Numbered from the stretch's first letter, positions 10,100 through 20,996 are shown. The stretch: 34,425 bases of DNA from Cryptomeria japonica (GCF_030272615.1 NW_026729186.1:120001-154425), one strand, 5' to 3'. A program made the numbers and translations. Notes: generated by a model not told the origin, from the sequence alone.

Positions 10100-10223
10100 C
10101 ATACATGCGTAGACTGCAGCAATGATTAGGACATCCACCCCAACTTTTGACTTCTTAAACAAGACAGGGTCTTTGAAGTTGGTGCAGTGCACACAACCAG
10201 GGGAGTCGACCCATCAAACGCAA

Positions 10224-10257
10224 CACCTCCCCTATATAAAGCTATTTGTCCGATTCT
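10224..10257 (-). promoter_or_regulatory. Pol I spacer-promoter-like element, copy 13 (most distal)
   Basis: Same core, but with one extra A (minus strand CTTTATATAGGGGAGG). This shifts the upstream element by one base and may affect use. Confidence 0.52.
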
Positions 10258-10320
10258 CATACGTGTAGTCTGCAGCAGCGATTAGGACATCGACCCCAAC
10301 TTCCGAATTCGTTTGCATTG

Positions 10321-10505
10321 ACCGCACCAAAGGTGCACGCCTTGGTGTGCACCCTGGAGTGCACTTTGGTGCTCACCTCGGTGCACACTTTGGTGTGCAC
10401 CTCGGTGTGCACCAAAGGTGCGCACCTTGGAGCGCACCAAAGGTGTACACTTTGGAGCGCACCACATAGGGTCTTTGAGAGGTTGGCGCAGTGCGCACAC
10501 CAAGG
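10321..10505. repeat. GTGCNC-type short repeats
   Basis: Dense, irregular repetition of GGTGCNC and CACCAAGG words with roughly 10-12 bp spacing, for example CTCGGTGTGCACC and AAAGGTGCGCACCTTGG. It bridges the promoter repeats and the G-rich field, and its words are the same as those filling the 5S cassettes. Confidence 0.75.
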
Positions 10506-12190
10506 TGGGTGTTGAGGTGCGTGCCGAGGTGGGTGGGTGCTAGGGTGCGCTCCATGGTGGGTGCCAGGGTGGGTGCGTGCTAGGGTGGATTCCAAAGAGG
10601 GTCATAGGGTGGGTGCCAAGGTGGGTTGGTGATATAGTGGGTTCAAAGGTGGGTACTAGGGTGGGTTCCAAGGTGGGTCACAAGTTGGGTGCCAGGATGC
10701 GTGGGTGTTAGGTTGGGTGCCAAGGTGGGCTCCTGCGTGGGTGGGTGCTAGGGTGGGTTTCAAGGTGGACGCGAGGGCGGGTGCCAAGGTGGGTAACAAG
10801 TTGGGTGTTAGGATGGGTGAGTGCTAGAGTGGGTGCCAAGGTGGGTGGGTGCTAAGGTGGATGCCAAGGTGGTTCACAGGGTGGGTGGGTTCTAGGGTGA
10901 GTTCCAAGGTGGGTCACAGGTTCAGTGCTAGGGTGGGTGTCAAGGCGGGTGTCGAGGTGCCTGGGTGCTAGGGTGTGGATGCCAATGTGGGTCATAGGGT
11001 GGGTACTAGGGTGGGCTGCAATGTGGGTGCCAAGGTGGGTAACATGCTCGGTGGGTTCTAAATTGGGTGCCAGGGTGGGTGTGCACCCACCTTGCCCGAG
11101 GTGGGTGCCAAGGTGCCAGTGTGGGTGGGTGCTAAGGTGGATGCCAAGGTGGGTGAGAAGGTGGGTGATAGGTTGAGTGGTAGGATGGGTGGGTGCCAAG
11201 ATGGGTCACAGGGTGGGTGCAAGGGTGGGTAGGTGCTAGGGTTGGTGTCAGGGTGGGTGGGTGCTAGGTTGGGTTCCAAGGTGGGTGCGAGGGTGAGTGT
11301 CAAGGTGGGTCACAGGTTAGGTGCTAGGATGGGTGAGTGCTAGGGTGCAAAGGTGCCAGGGTGGGTGCTAGGATGGGTCGATGCTAGGGTGAGTGGCAAG
11401 GTGGGTCCACAAGTGTCAAGGTGGGTGCCGAGGTGGGTGCCAAGTCGGCGACTGCTATGGTGGATGCCAAGGTGGGTCACGGGGTGGGTGCCAAGTTGCT
11501 AGGTTGGGTTCCAAGGTGGGTGCCAACGTGGGTGCTAGGGTGCGTGGGTTAAAGGGTGTGTCACAACGTGGGTGCCAGGATGGGTGCGCACCCACACTGG
11601 CCAAGACGGGTGCGGGTGCAAGGTTGGGTTCCAAGCCCGGTCACAGGCTGGGTGCTAGGATGGGTGGGTGCCAAGGTGGGCACCAGGGTGGGTGCACCCA
11701 CCCTGGCCAAGGTGGGTCACGGGGTGGGTCCTAGGGTGGGTAACGGGGTGGGTACTAAGGTGCGTGCCAAGGTGGGTCATAGGGTGGGTGCCAAGGTGGG
11801 CACCAGGGTGGGTGTGCACCAACCCTAGCCAGGGTAGGTCACGGGGTGGTTGTCGGGGTGGGCGTCAAGGAGCCAAGGTGGGTGGCAAGTAGCCAAGTTG
11901 CGTGCCAAGGTGGGTGTCGGGGTGGGTGCCAAGGATCCAAGGTGGGTGCCAAGGAACCAAGGTGGGTGTCTGGGTGGGTGCCGAGGTGGGAGCCAGGGTG
12001 GGTCCCAAGGTGAGTGCAAAGGTGGGTGCCAGGGTCAAGGTGAGTGCCAATGTGGGTTCCAAGGTGCCAGGGTCAGGGTGAGTGCCAATGTGGGTTCAAA
12101 GGTGCTAAGTTGGGTGCGAGGTTGGGTGCGAGGGTGGGTGGGTGCCAAGGTGTGCTAGGTGGAAGCCCGGGTGGGTCGGCATCCCATGGG
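10506..12190. repeat. G-rich degenerate about 12-bp repeat field (GGTGGGTGCCAA) with G-quadruplex motifs
   Basis: More than 1.6 kb consists of degenerate 11-13 bp units around GGTGGGTGCCAA on the plus strand. Several runs fit G3-N1-7-G3-N1-7-G3-N1-7-G3, for example 10739-10757, 10879-10897 and 11211-11229. The run 11714-11752 has eight consecutive G-tracts. From 11694 on, the field belongs to cassette copy 1 and recurs at 19618 and 27542. No gene is apparent, and the glycine-, valine- and tryptophan-rich frames are repeat translations. Confidence 0.92.
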
Positions 12191-12209
12191 TGTCGAGTTG
12201 GGTGCCTGA

Positions 12210-12555
12210 TGGGTGCTTCTTGTCAAGTTTTAGTCGTCGGGACTCATTTCGAGCCTTAGAGGTCGTTTCTTGTCCGGTTGCCCTGTCTTCGACCTGGGAA
12301 CCCAATTTTGGTCCTCGGGTCCCATTTTTTTTTGTCTCGCATCCCACTTTTGGCCTGTGGCCTTTTCGGGGTCGATTCTCGTTTTGGGCATCAGAGCATG
12401 TTTCTTCTCCTAAAACCCAATATTTGTTTATTAAGTCTCGGAACACATTTTTGTTCTCGTGGACCCATCATGGGTCTTGGAACGCATTTGTGGTCCTTGG
12501 GTCCCATTTTGCATCCCGAAACTTGTGTTTTGGTGCTTGATCCCTATTTTGGGTG
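12210..12555. repeat. About 20-bp T-rich degenerate repeats upstream of 5S (copy 1)
   Basis: Words like CTTGGGTCCCATTTTG recur with about 20-bp phase, for example near 12437, 12456, 12476, 12496, 12516 and 12537, and less regularly from 12236. The same tract occurs at about 20134-20479 and 28058-28403. No gene is recognised. The 132- and 163-codon frames across it follow the repeats. Confidence 0.7.
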
Positions 12556-12920
12556 CCCACCTTGCACCAAGTGCGCACCCGGGGCAAACCGAGCGCCTTG
12601 GTGCACCGGGGCAAGATCGAGCGTGCACCCGAGGCGCCCCGAACATGCACCAAGGTGCACTCGGCCCACATGTGAGCGCAGGTCGTTGCGCCCGAGGTGG
12701 TGTGTGGGCACCGCGTTGCAGACGGGACACTGCACGCACACGACGCCCCCTCCAGGTGCACGCACGTAGGCCGGGCCGGGTGCACACCCGACGCCCTAGC
12801 AAGGTGCGCGCACCCGGGCAGGGCTCACACTTGGCGAACGGGGCGCACTTCGCGAGGGAGGGTGTGCACCTCGACGGGGGTGGGTGGCCGGGGTGGATTC
12901 GCACGTGGGTCGCGGTTTGC

Positions 12921-12948
12921 TAAGTACACACTGCGACAAGCTCATAAC
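12921..12948 (+). promoter_or_regulatory. 5S upstream element (copy 1)
   Basis: TAAGTA lies at -28 to -23, where plant 5S genes carry a TATA-like box, and a C lies at -1, also typical of plants. This is a positional match only. Confidence 0.5.
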
Positions 12949-13068
12949 GGGTGCGATCATACCAGCATTAGTGCACCGGATCCCATCAGAACTCCGCAGT
13001 TAAGCGCGCTTGGGCCGGAGTAGTACTGGGATGGGTGACCTCCCGGGAAGTCCCGGTGTTGCACCCTT
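12949..13068 (+). rRNA. 5S ribosomal RNA (cassette copy 1)
   Basis: 5S rRNA is the small RNA of the large ribosomal subunit, transcribed by RNA polymerase III. The gene begins GGGTGCGATCATACC and ends GTGTTGCACCC, and the terminal GGGTGC/GCACCC pair closes helix I. Core plant-type segments are present, including GATCCCATCAGAACTCCGC and GATGGGTGACCTCCCGGG. CCGG at positions 67-70 can pair with CCGG at 105-108, where I recall angiosperms having CGAG/CUCG. That compensatory change suggests a functional gene. The gene is on the plus strand, opposite to the 26S end at the right edge. The 3' end is set from the usual 120-nt length and the T-run that follows. Confidence 0.97.
12998..13047 (+). promoter_or_regulatory. 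5S internal control region (copy 1)
   Basis: Box A lies at gene positions 50-64 (AGTTAAGCGCGCTTG) and box C at 81-99 (GGATGGGTGACCTCCCGGG), the expected positions for TFIIIA/TFIIIC-dependent type 1 Pol III promoters. Confidence 0.9.
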
Positions 13069-13072
13069 TTTT
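13067..13072 (+). terminator. Pol III terminator of 5S (copy 1)
   Basis: T6 immediately after the gene, with a second T5 run at 13075-13079 as a possible backup. Confidence 0.9.
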
Positions 13073-13490
13073 AGTTTTTCGCCGGGCGTCGCAATGCTAT
13101 TTGAATAAACCTTTTGCCCGTTTGCGTTCTCGTCGGGGCCGGGCCGGGCCGGGGTGCGCTGCCCGCACTACCGCGCGCGCGGGGGGCGACACCGAGCGCG
13201 CACCCGAGGCGCCCCGAGCACACAGGCCACGGTGCAACCCGGGCGTTGTGCGCGCACCCCGGTGCGCCCGAGGTGCTGCGCGCGCACCCAGGTGAAATCG
13301 GTGTGCACCTCGGCCAGTGCGCGCTCGGTCGAGTCGCGCACGTTGGCCAAGGTGCACGGTGATGTTTCTTACTCTAAGGTTCCGCACCAGACGCCCGGGA
13401 CAGGTGAGCGAAGCTGGGCGGGGCCGGGTGCGCGGCCGGGGCAGGTGCACGCAGCTGGAGAGAGCTTTGGAGCACACTTCGGAGCGCACC
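13073..13490. other. 5S downstream spacer (copy 1)
   Basis: Very GC-rich sequence with GGGCCGGGCCGGG and many GTGCGC/GCGCAC words. No gene is recognised. Equivalents lie at about 20997-21414 and 28921-29337. Copy 3 has one G fewer in a G-run near 29030, which shifts later coordinates by one. Confidence 0.6.
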
Positions 13491-15029
13491 AATGATGCGC
13501 TCCATTCAAAAGTTTCCTGAAAAGGCAAAAAAAGTTGAGATTATAGAATTTCCCACTTGAGAGATTGTAAAAAAAAAAAATTTAAAATGAAGGAAACGCG
13601 GGTGCCAAGGTGTGCGCAGCCCAGCCAAGGTGTGCGCACCAAGGCGCCCACCCTGGCGAAGGTGCACGCAAGGTGCGCACCCGAGGCAAACCGGACAATT
13701 AACCCAACTTTCGACTTCGCGCGCACCTTGGAGCGCACTTCGGAGCGCTCCTTGGTGCGCACCAATCTTGGGCACCTCGGAGTGCACCATGGCGCCCACC
13801 AAGGTGCGCACCCGGGGCAAACCGAGCTCCGACTTCGTGCGCACCTTGGAGCGCACGAAAGGTGCGCACCATGGCGCCCACCAAGGTGCGCAGCCCAGCC
13901 AAGGCGTGCGCATCAAGGTGCGCACCCTGGCGAAGGTGCGCACCCGGGGCAAACCGAGCTCCGACTTCGTGCGCACCTTGGAGCGCACAAAAGGTGCGCA
14001 ACCCAGCCAAGGTGTGCGCACCCCGGTCAAACCGAGCTCCGAATCGTGCGCACCAGAGGTGCACGCCATCGTGCGCACCTTGGAGCACACTTCGGAGCCC
14101 TCCTTGGTGCGCGCCGATGTTGCGCACCTCGGAGCGCACCCGGGGAAAACAATGCAATTAACCCGACTTTCGACTTCGTGGGCACCTCGGAGCGCTCTCG
14201 GGTTCGCACCTCGGAGCACACCGAGGTGCGCACCTTTGATGCGCTGCCTTCACCAATTTCCAGAAAAGGCAAGAAAACATTGAGAAGGTGTGCGCACCGA
14301 GGTGCCCACCCTGGCGAAGGTGCACGCGAGGTGCGCACCCGGGGCAAACCGGGCTCCGACTTCGTGCACGCCGCACCTTGGAGCACACTTCGGAGCGCTC
14401 CTTGGTGCGCACCAGGGCGCGCAACCCAGCCGAGGTGCCCACCCCGGCGAAGGTGCACGCGAGGTGCGCACCCGGGGCAAACCGGGCTCCGACTTCGTGC
14501 ACGCCATGGTGCCCACCGCGGCGAAGGTGCACGCGAGGTGCGCACCCGGGGCAAACCGGGCTCCGAATTCGTGCACGCCGCACCTTGGAGCACACTTCGG
14601 AGCGCTCCTTGGTGCGCACCATGGTGCCCACCAGGGCGCGCAACCCCGCCGAAGGTGCACGCGAGGTGCGCACCCGGGGCAAACCGGGCTCCGACTTCGT
14701 GCACGCCGCACCTTGGAGCACACTTCGGAGCGCTCCTTGGTGCGCACCATGGTGCCCACCAGGGCGCGCAACCCCGCCGAAGGTGCACGCGAGGTGCGCA
14801 CCCGGGGCAAACCGGGCTCCGACTTCGTGCACGCCATGGTGCGCACCGCGGCGAAGGTGCGCACCCGGGGCAAACCGGGCTCCGACTTCGTGCACGCCGC
14901 ACCTTGGAGCACACTTCGGAGCGCTCCTTGGTGCGCACCAGGGCGCGCAACCCAGCCGAGGTGCCCACCCCGGCGAAGGTGCACGCGAGGTGCGTACCCG
15001 GGGCAAACCGGGCTCCGACTTCGTGCACG

Positions 15030-17381
15030 CCGCACCTTGGAGCACACTTCGGAGCGCTCCTTGGTGCGCACCATGGTGCCCACCAGGCCGCGCAACCCAG
15101 CCAAGGTGTGCGCACCAAGGTGCACGCGAGGTGCGCACCCGGGGCAAACCGGGGTCCGACTTCGTGCACGCCGCACCTTGGAGCACACATCGGGGCGCTC
15201 CCGGGTTCGCACCGGCGTTGCGCACCGTGGTGGGCACCTCGGAGCACACCAAGGTGGGCAGCGAGGTGCGCACCTTTGATGCGATGCCTTCACTAATTTC
15301 CATAAAAGGCAAAAAAAAAACGAGATTTTAAAATTTCCGTTTTGAAAGATAGTGAGAAAAAGGGAATGCTGGTGCCATCTTGAGCCCGCCCTGGTGCGCA
15401 GCCCAGCCAAGGTGTGCGCACCAAGGTGCCCACCCTGGCGAAGGTGCGCGCCCGGGCAATTAACCCAACTTCCAACTTCGCGCGCGCCAGGGTGGGAGCG
15501 CACCCAACAACCGGGCCTGGGAAGAGCCAATGCGAGAAACCCCACCAAACGCTCTGACAAAAAAAGAGGGGGCGCTCCAGTAACCCCGCTTCGGAGCGCA
15601 CCCTGGGCAAACCCAGCCAAGGTGCCCACCCCGGCCAAGGTGCAGGCGAGGTGCGCACCCGGGGCAAACCGGGCTCCGACAACGTGCACGCCGCACCTTG
15701 GAGCACACTTCGTAGCGCTCCCGGGTGCGCACCTCAGAGCACACCAAGGTGGGCAGCGAGGTGCGCACCTTTGATGCGCTGCCTTCACTAATTTCCAGAA
15801 AAGGCAAAAAAAAAAGGAGATTTTAAAATTTCCGTTTTGAAAGATAGTGAAAAAAACGGAACGCGCGTGCCATCTTGAGCCCGCCCTGGTGCGCAGCCCA
15901 GGTAAGGTGCCCACCCTGGCAAAGGTGCGCACCCGGGCAATTAACCCTACTTCCGACTTCGTGCGCGCCAGGGTGGCAACCGGGCCTCGGAAGAGCCAAT
16001 GCGAGAAACCCCACCAAACGCTCCGACAAAAAAAGAGGCGGCGCTCCAATAACCCCGCTTCGGAGCGCAGCCGGGGCAAACCCAGCCAAGGTGCCCACCC
16101 CGACGAAGGTGCACGCGAGGTGCGCACCCGGGGCAAACCGGGCTCCGACAACGTGCACGCAGCACCTTGGAGCACACTTCGAAGCACTCCCGGGTGCCCA
16201 CCGGCGTTGCGCACCGTGGTGGGCAGCGAGGTGCGCACCTTTGATGCGCTGCCTTCACTAATTTCCAGAAAAAGGCAAAAAAAAATGAGATTTTAAAATT
16301 TCCGTTTTGAAAGATAGTGAAAAAAAAGGAACGCGGGTGCCATCTTGAGCCCGCCCTGGTGCGCAGCCCAGGCAAGGCATGCGCACCAAGGTGCCCACCC
16401 GAGGTGCACACCCGGGGCAAACCGGGCTCCGACTTCGTGCAGGCCGCACCTTGGAGCACACTTCGGAGCGCTCCTTGGTGCGCACCATGGTGCCCACCAG
16501 GGCGCGCAACCCAGCCAAGGTCTGCACACCAAGGTGCCCACCCCGGCGAAGGTGCACGCGAGGTGCGCACCCGGGGCAAACCGGGCTCCGACTTCGTGCA
16601 CGCCATGGTGCCCACCGCGGCGAAGGTGCACGCGAGGTGCGCACCCGGGGCAAACCGGGCTCCGACTTCGTGCACGCCGCACCTTGGAGCACACTTCGGA
16701 GCGCTCCTTGGTGCGCACCATGGTGCCCACCAGGGCGCGCAACCCAGCCAAGGTGTGCGCACCAAGGTGCACGCGAGGTGCGCACCCGGGGCAAACCGGG
16801 GTCCGACTTCGTGCACGCCGCACCTTGGAGCACACATCGGAGCGCTCCCAGGTTCGCACCAGCGTTGCGCACCTTTGATGCGCTGCCTTCACTAATTTCC
16901 AGAAAAGGCAAAAAAAAACGATATTTTAAAATTTCCGTTCTGAAAGATAGTGAAAAAAACGGAACGCGGGTGCCATCTTGAGCCCTTCCTGGTGCGCAGC
17001 CCAGGCAAGTTGTGCGCACCAAGGTGCCCACCCTGGCGGAGGTGCGCGCCCGGGGCAAACCGGGCTCCGACTTCGTGCACTGCATGGTGCCCACCAAGGC
17101 GCGCAACCCAGCCAAGGTGCCCACCGCAGCGAAGGTGCACGCGAGGTGCACACCCGGGGCAAACCGGGCTCCGACTTCGTGCACGCCGCACCTTGGAGCA
17201 CACTTCAGAGCGCTCCTTGGTGCGCACCAGGGCGCGCAACCCAGCCGAGGTGCCCACCCCGGCGAAGGTGCACGCGAGGTGCGCACCCGGGGCAAACCGG
17301 GCTCCGACTTCGTGCACGCCATGGTGCCCACCGCGGCGAAGGTGCGCACCCGGGGCAAACCGGGCTCCGACTTCGTGCACG
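15030..17381. repeat. Internal 2.35-kb block alpha (cassette 1)
   Basis: Within the cassette, a block of about 2,352 bp is tandemly duplicated. A/T boxes at 15278 and 15773 recur at 17630 and 18125. Modules inside are 400-750 bp long, each opening with an A/T box and then GTGCGCACCCGGGGCAAACC-type sequence. Boundaries are approximate because the modules themselves are related. Confidence 0.8.
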
Positions 17382-19600
17382 CCGCACCTTGGAGCACACT
17401 TCGGAGCGCTCCTTGGTGCGCACCATGGTGCCCACCAGGCCGCGCAACCCAGCCAAGGTGTGCGCACCAAGGTGCACGCGAGGTGCGCACCCGGGGCAAA
17501 CCGGGGTCCGACTTCGTGCACGCCGCACCTTGGAGCACACATCGGGGCGCTCCCGGGTTCGCACCGGCGTTGCGCACCGTGGTGGGCACCTCGGAGCACA
17601 CCAAGGTGGGCAGCGAGGTGCGCACCTTTGATGCGATGCCTTCACTAATTTCCATAAAAGGCAAAAAAAAAATGAGATTTTAAAATTTCCGTTTTGAAAG
17701 ATAGTGAGAAAAAGGGAATGCTGGTGCCATCTTGAGCCCGCCCTGGTGCGCAGCCCAGCCAAGGTTTGCGCACCAAGGTGCCCACCCTGGCGAAGGTGCG
17801 CGCCCGGGCAATTAACCCAACTTCCAACTTCGCGCGCGCCAGGGTGGGAGCGCACCCAACAACCGGGCCTGGGAAGAGCCAATGCGAGAAACCCCACCAA
17901 ACTCTCTGACAAAAAAAGAGGGGGCGCTCCAGTAACCCCGCTTCGGAGCGCACCCTGGGCAAACCCAGCCAAGGTGCCCACCCCGGCCAAGGTGCAGGCG
18001 AGGTGCGCACCCGGGGCAAACCGGGCTCCGACAACGTGCACGCCGCACCTTGGAGCACACTTCGTAGCGCTCCCGGGTGCGCACCTCAGAGCACACCAAG
18101 GTGGGCAGCGAGGTGCGCACCTTTGATGCGCTGCCTTCACTAATTTCCAGAAAAGGCAAAAAAAAAAGGAGATTTTAAAATTTCCGTTTTGAAAGATAGT
18201 GAAAAAAACGGAACGCGCGTGCCATCTTGAGCCCGCCCTGGTGCGCAGCCCAGGTAAGGTGCCACCCTGGCAAAGGTGCGCACCCGGGCAATTAACCCTA
18301 CTTCCGACTTCGTGCGCGCCAGGGTGGCAACCGGGCCTCGGAAGAGCCAATGCGAGAAACCCCACCAAACGCTCCGACAAAAAAAGAGGCGGCGCTCCAA
18401 TAACCCCGCTTCGGAGCGCAGCCGGGGCAAACCAAGCCAAGGTGCCCACCCCGACGAAGGTGCACGCGAGGTGCGCACCCGGGGCAAACCGGGCTCCGAC
18501 AACGTGCACGCAGCACCTTGGAGCACACTTCGAAGCACTCCCGGGTGCCCACCGGCGTTGCGCACCGTGGTGGGCAGCGAGGTGCGCACCTTTGATGCGC
18601 TGCCTTCACTAATTTCCAGAAAAAGGCAAAAAAAAATGAGATTTTAAAATTTCCGTTTTGAAAGATAGTGAAAAAAAAGGAACGCGGGTGCCATCTTGAG
18701 CCCGCCCTGGTGCGCAGCCCAGGCAAGGCATGCGCACCAAGGTGCCCACCCGAGGTGCACACCCGGGGCAAACCGGGCTCCGACTTCGTGCAGGCCGCAC
18801 CTTGGAGCACACTTCGGAGCGCTCCTTGGTGCGCACCATGGTGCCCACCAGGGCGCACCCGGGGCAAACCGGGCTCCGACTTCGTGCACGCCGCACCTTG
18901 GAGCACACATCGGAGCGCTCCCAGGTTCGCACCAGCGTTGCGCACCTTTGATGCGCTGCCTTCACTAATTTCCAGAAAAGGCAAAAAAAAACGATATTTT
19001 AAAATTTCCGTTCTGAAAGATAGTGAAAAAAACGGAACGCGGGTGCCATCTTGAGCCCTTCCTGATGCGCAGCCCAGGCAAGTTGTGCGCACCAAGGTGC
19101 CCACCCTGGCGGAGGTGCGCGCCCGGGGCAAACCGGGCTCCGACTTCGTGCACTGCATGGTGCCCACCAAGGCGCGCAACCCAGCCAAGGTGCCCACCGC
19201 AGCGAAGGTGCACGCGAGGTGCGCACCCGAGGTGCACACCCGGGGCAAACCGGGCTCCGACTTCGTGCACGCCGCACCTTGGAGCACACTTCAGAGCGCT
19301 CCTTGGTACGCACCAGGGCGCGCAACCCAGCCAAGGTGCTCACCCCGGCGAAGGTGCACGCGAGGTGCGCACCCGGGGCAAACCGGGCTCGGACTTCGTG
19401 CACGCCGCACCTTGGAGCACACATCGGAGCGCTCCCGGGTTCGCACCAGCATTGCGCACCTTTGATGCGCTGCCTTCACTAATTTCCAGAAAAGGCAAAA
19501 AAAAGAAAAAAATGAGATTTTAAAATTTCCGTTTTGAAAGATAGTGAAAAAAACGGAACGCGGGTGCCATCTTGAGCCCGCCCTGGTGTGCAGCCCAGGC
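17382..19600. repeat. Internal 2.35-kb block beta, shortened (cassette 1)
   Basis: Second copy of block alpha, offset 2,352 bp. It lacks about 278 bp near 18855, since the offset changes from 2,351 at the 16243/18594 box to 2,073 at the 16877/18950 box. It is also shortened near its end. Confidence 0.8.
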
Positions 19601-20844
19601 AAGTTGTGCGCACCAAGGCACCCACCCTGGCCAAGGTGGGTCACGGGGTGGGTCCTAGGGTGGGTAACGGGGTGGGTACTAAGGTGCGTGCCAAGGTGGG
19701 TCATAGGGTGGGTGCCAAGGTGGGCACCAGGGTGGGTGTGCACCAACCCTAGCCAGGGTAGGTCACGGGGTGGTTGTCGGGGTGGGCGTCAAGGAGCCAA
19801 GGTGGGTGGCAAGTAGCCAAGTTGCGTGCCAAGGTGGGTGTCGGGGTGGGTGCCAAGGATCCAAGGTGGGTGCCAAGGAACCAAGGTGGGTGTCTGGGTG
19901 GGTGCCGAGGTGGGAGCCAGGGTGGGTCCCAAGGTGAGTGCAAAGGTGGGTGCCAGGGTCAAGGTGAGTGCCAATGTGGGTTCCAAGGTGCCAGGGTCAG
20001 GGTGAGTGCCAATGTGGGTTCAAAGGTGCTAAGTTGGGTGCGAGGTTGGGTGCGAGGGTGGGTGGGTGCCAAGGTGTGCTAGGTGGAAGCCCGGGTGGGT
20101 CGGCATCCCATGGGTGTCGAGTTGGGTGCCTGATGGGTGCTTCTTGTCAAGTTTTAGTCGTCGGGACTCATTTCGAGCCTTAGAGGTCGTTTCTTGTCCG
20201 GTTGCCCTGTCTTCGACCTGGGAACCCAATTTTGGTCCTCGGGTCCCATTTTTTTTTGTCTCGCATCCCACTTTTGGCCTGTGGCCTTTTCGGGGTCGAT
20301 TCTCGTTTTGGGCATCAGAGCATGTTTCTTCTCCTAAAACCCAATATTTGTTTATTAAGTCTCGGAACACATTTTTGTTCTCGTGGACCCATCATGGGTC
20401 TTGGAACGCATTTGTGGTCCTTGGGTCCCATTTTGCATCCCGAAACTTGTGTTTTGGTGCTTGATCCCTATTTTGGGTGCCCACCTTGCACCAAGTGCGC
20501 ACCCGGGGCAAACCGAGCGCCTTGGTGCACCGGGGCAAGATCGAGCGTGCACCCGAGGCGCCCCGAACATGCACCAAGGTGCACTCGGCCCACATGTGAG
20601 CGCAGGTCGTTGCGCCCGAGGTGGTGTGTGGGCACCGCGTTGCAGACGGGACACTGCACGCACACGACGCCCCCTCCAGGTGCACGCACGTAGGCCGGGC
20701 CGGGTGCACACCCGACGCCCTAGCAAGGTGCGCGCACCCGGGCAGGGCTCACACTTGGCGAACGGGGCGCACTTCGCGAGGGAGGGTGTGCACCTCGACG
20801 GGGGTGGGTGGCCGGGGTGGATTCGCACGTGGGTCGCGGTTTGC

Positions 20845-20872
20845 TAAGTACACACTGCGACAAGCTCATAAC
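20845..20872 (+). promoter_or_regulatory. 5S upstream element (copy 2)
   Basis: TAAGTA at -28 and C at -1, identical to copy 1. Confidence 0.5.
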
Positions 20873-20992
20873 GGGTGCGATCATACCAGCATTAGTGCAC
20901 CGGATCCCATCAGAACTCCGCAGTTAAGCGCGCTTGGGCCGGAGTAGTACTGGGATGGGTGACCTCCCGGGAAGTCCCGGTGTTGCACCCTT
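20873..20992 (+). rRNA. 5S ribosomal RNA (cassette copy 2)
   Basis: Identical by eye to the 5S gene at 12949: same ends, same internal control region and the same CCGG/CCGG helix V pairing. It sits exactly 7,924 bp from copy 1 on the same (plus) strand and is followed by T6. Confidence 0.97.
20922..20971 (+). promoter_or_regulatory. 5S internal control region (copy 2)
   Basis: Box A and box C are intact at gene positions 50-64 and 81-99. Confidence 0.9.
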
Positions 20993-20996
20993 TTTT
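20991..20996 (+). terminator. Pol III terminator of 5S (copy 2)
   Basis: T6 run directly after the gene, with a T5 run a few bases on. Confidence 0.9.

Larger units (their letters stand above)
9290..10320 (-). repeat. 157-bp promoter-bearing tandem repeats, six units
   Basis: TATATAAG boxes occur at 9385, 9542, 9699, 9856, 10076 and 10233. The spacing is 157 bp except for one 220-bp interval, which carries a 63-bp insertion rich in GGTGCAC near 9925-9990. Each unit has GGTCTTTGAGGTTGG, a GGGGAGTCGACCC box (mutated in some units), CAACACCTCCCC and GGACATCGACCCCAAC. These are shorter relatives of the 311-bp units. Confidence 0.92.
11694..19617 (+). repeat. 5S cassette copy 1 (7,924 bp direct repeat)
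   Basis: Starts at GCACCCACCCTGGCCAAGG. It contains, in order: the tail of the G-rich field, a 20-bp T-rich repeat tract, a GTGCNC-rich 5S upstream region, the 5S gene (12949) and about 6.1 kb of GTGCGCAC-rich modules. Those modules are punctuated by A/T-rich boxes starting at about 13494, 14238, 15278, 15773, 16243, 16877, 17630, 18125, 18594, 18950 and 19464. Landmarks recur at exactly +7,924 in copy 2 with only scattered substitutions. Confidence 0.95.

Noticed and set aside
6136-10257. TATATAAG boxes as plus-strand Pol II TATA boxes
   Set aside because: The adjacent CCCC (GGGG on the minus strand) is part of the plant Pol I consensus and the 26S end is on the minus strand. The Pol II reading has no gene downstream.
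10506-12190. Telomeric repeat tract
   Set aside because: Units are GGTGGGTGCCAA-like and about 12 bp long, not the plant TTTAGGG heptamer.
13557-15296. 579-codon plus-strand open frame, repeated in each cassette
   Set aside because: Composed of repeat translations (APWCAP, RTRGKPG). It overlaps equally long frames on the other strand, has no known domain and shows no start context or codon bias suggesting a gene.
14250-16238. 662-codon minus-strand open frame
   Set aside because: Runs through several unrelated modules and A/T boxes (poly-Phe segments come from A-runs read in reverse), and ends where the repeat changes. It is an artefact of low stop density.
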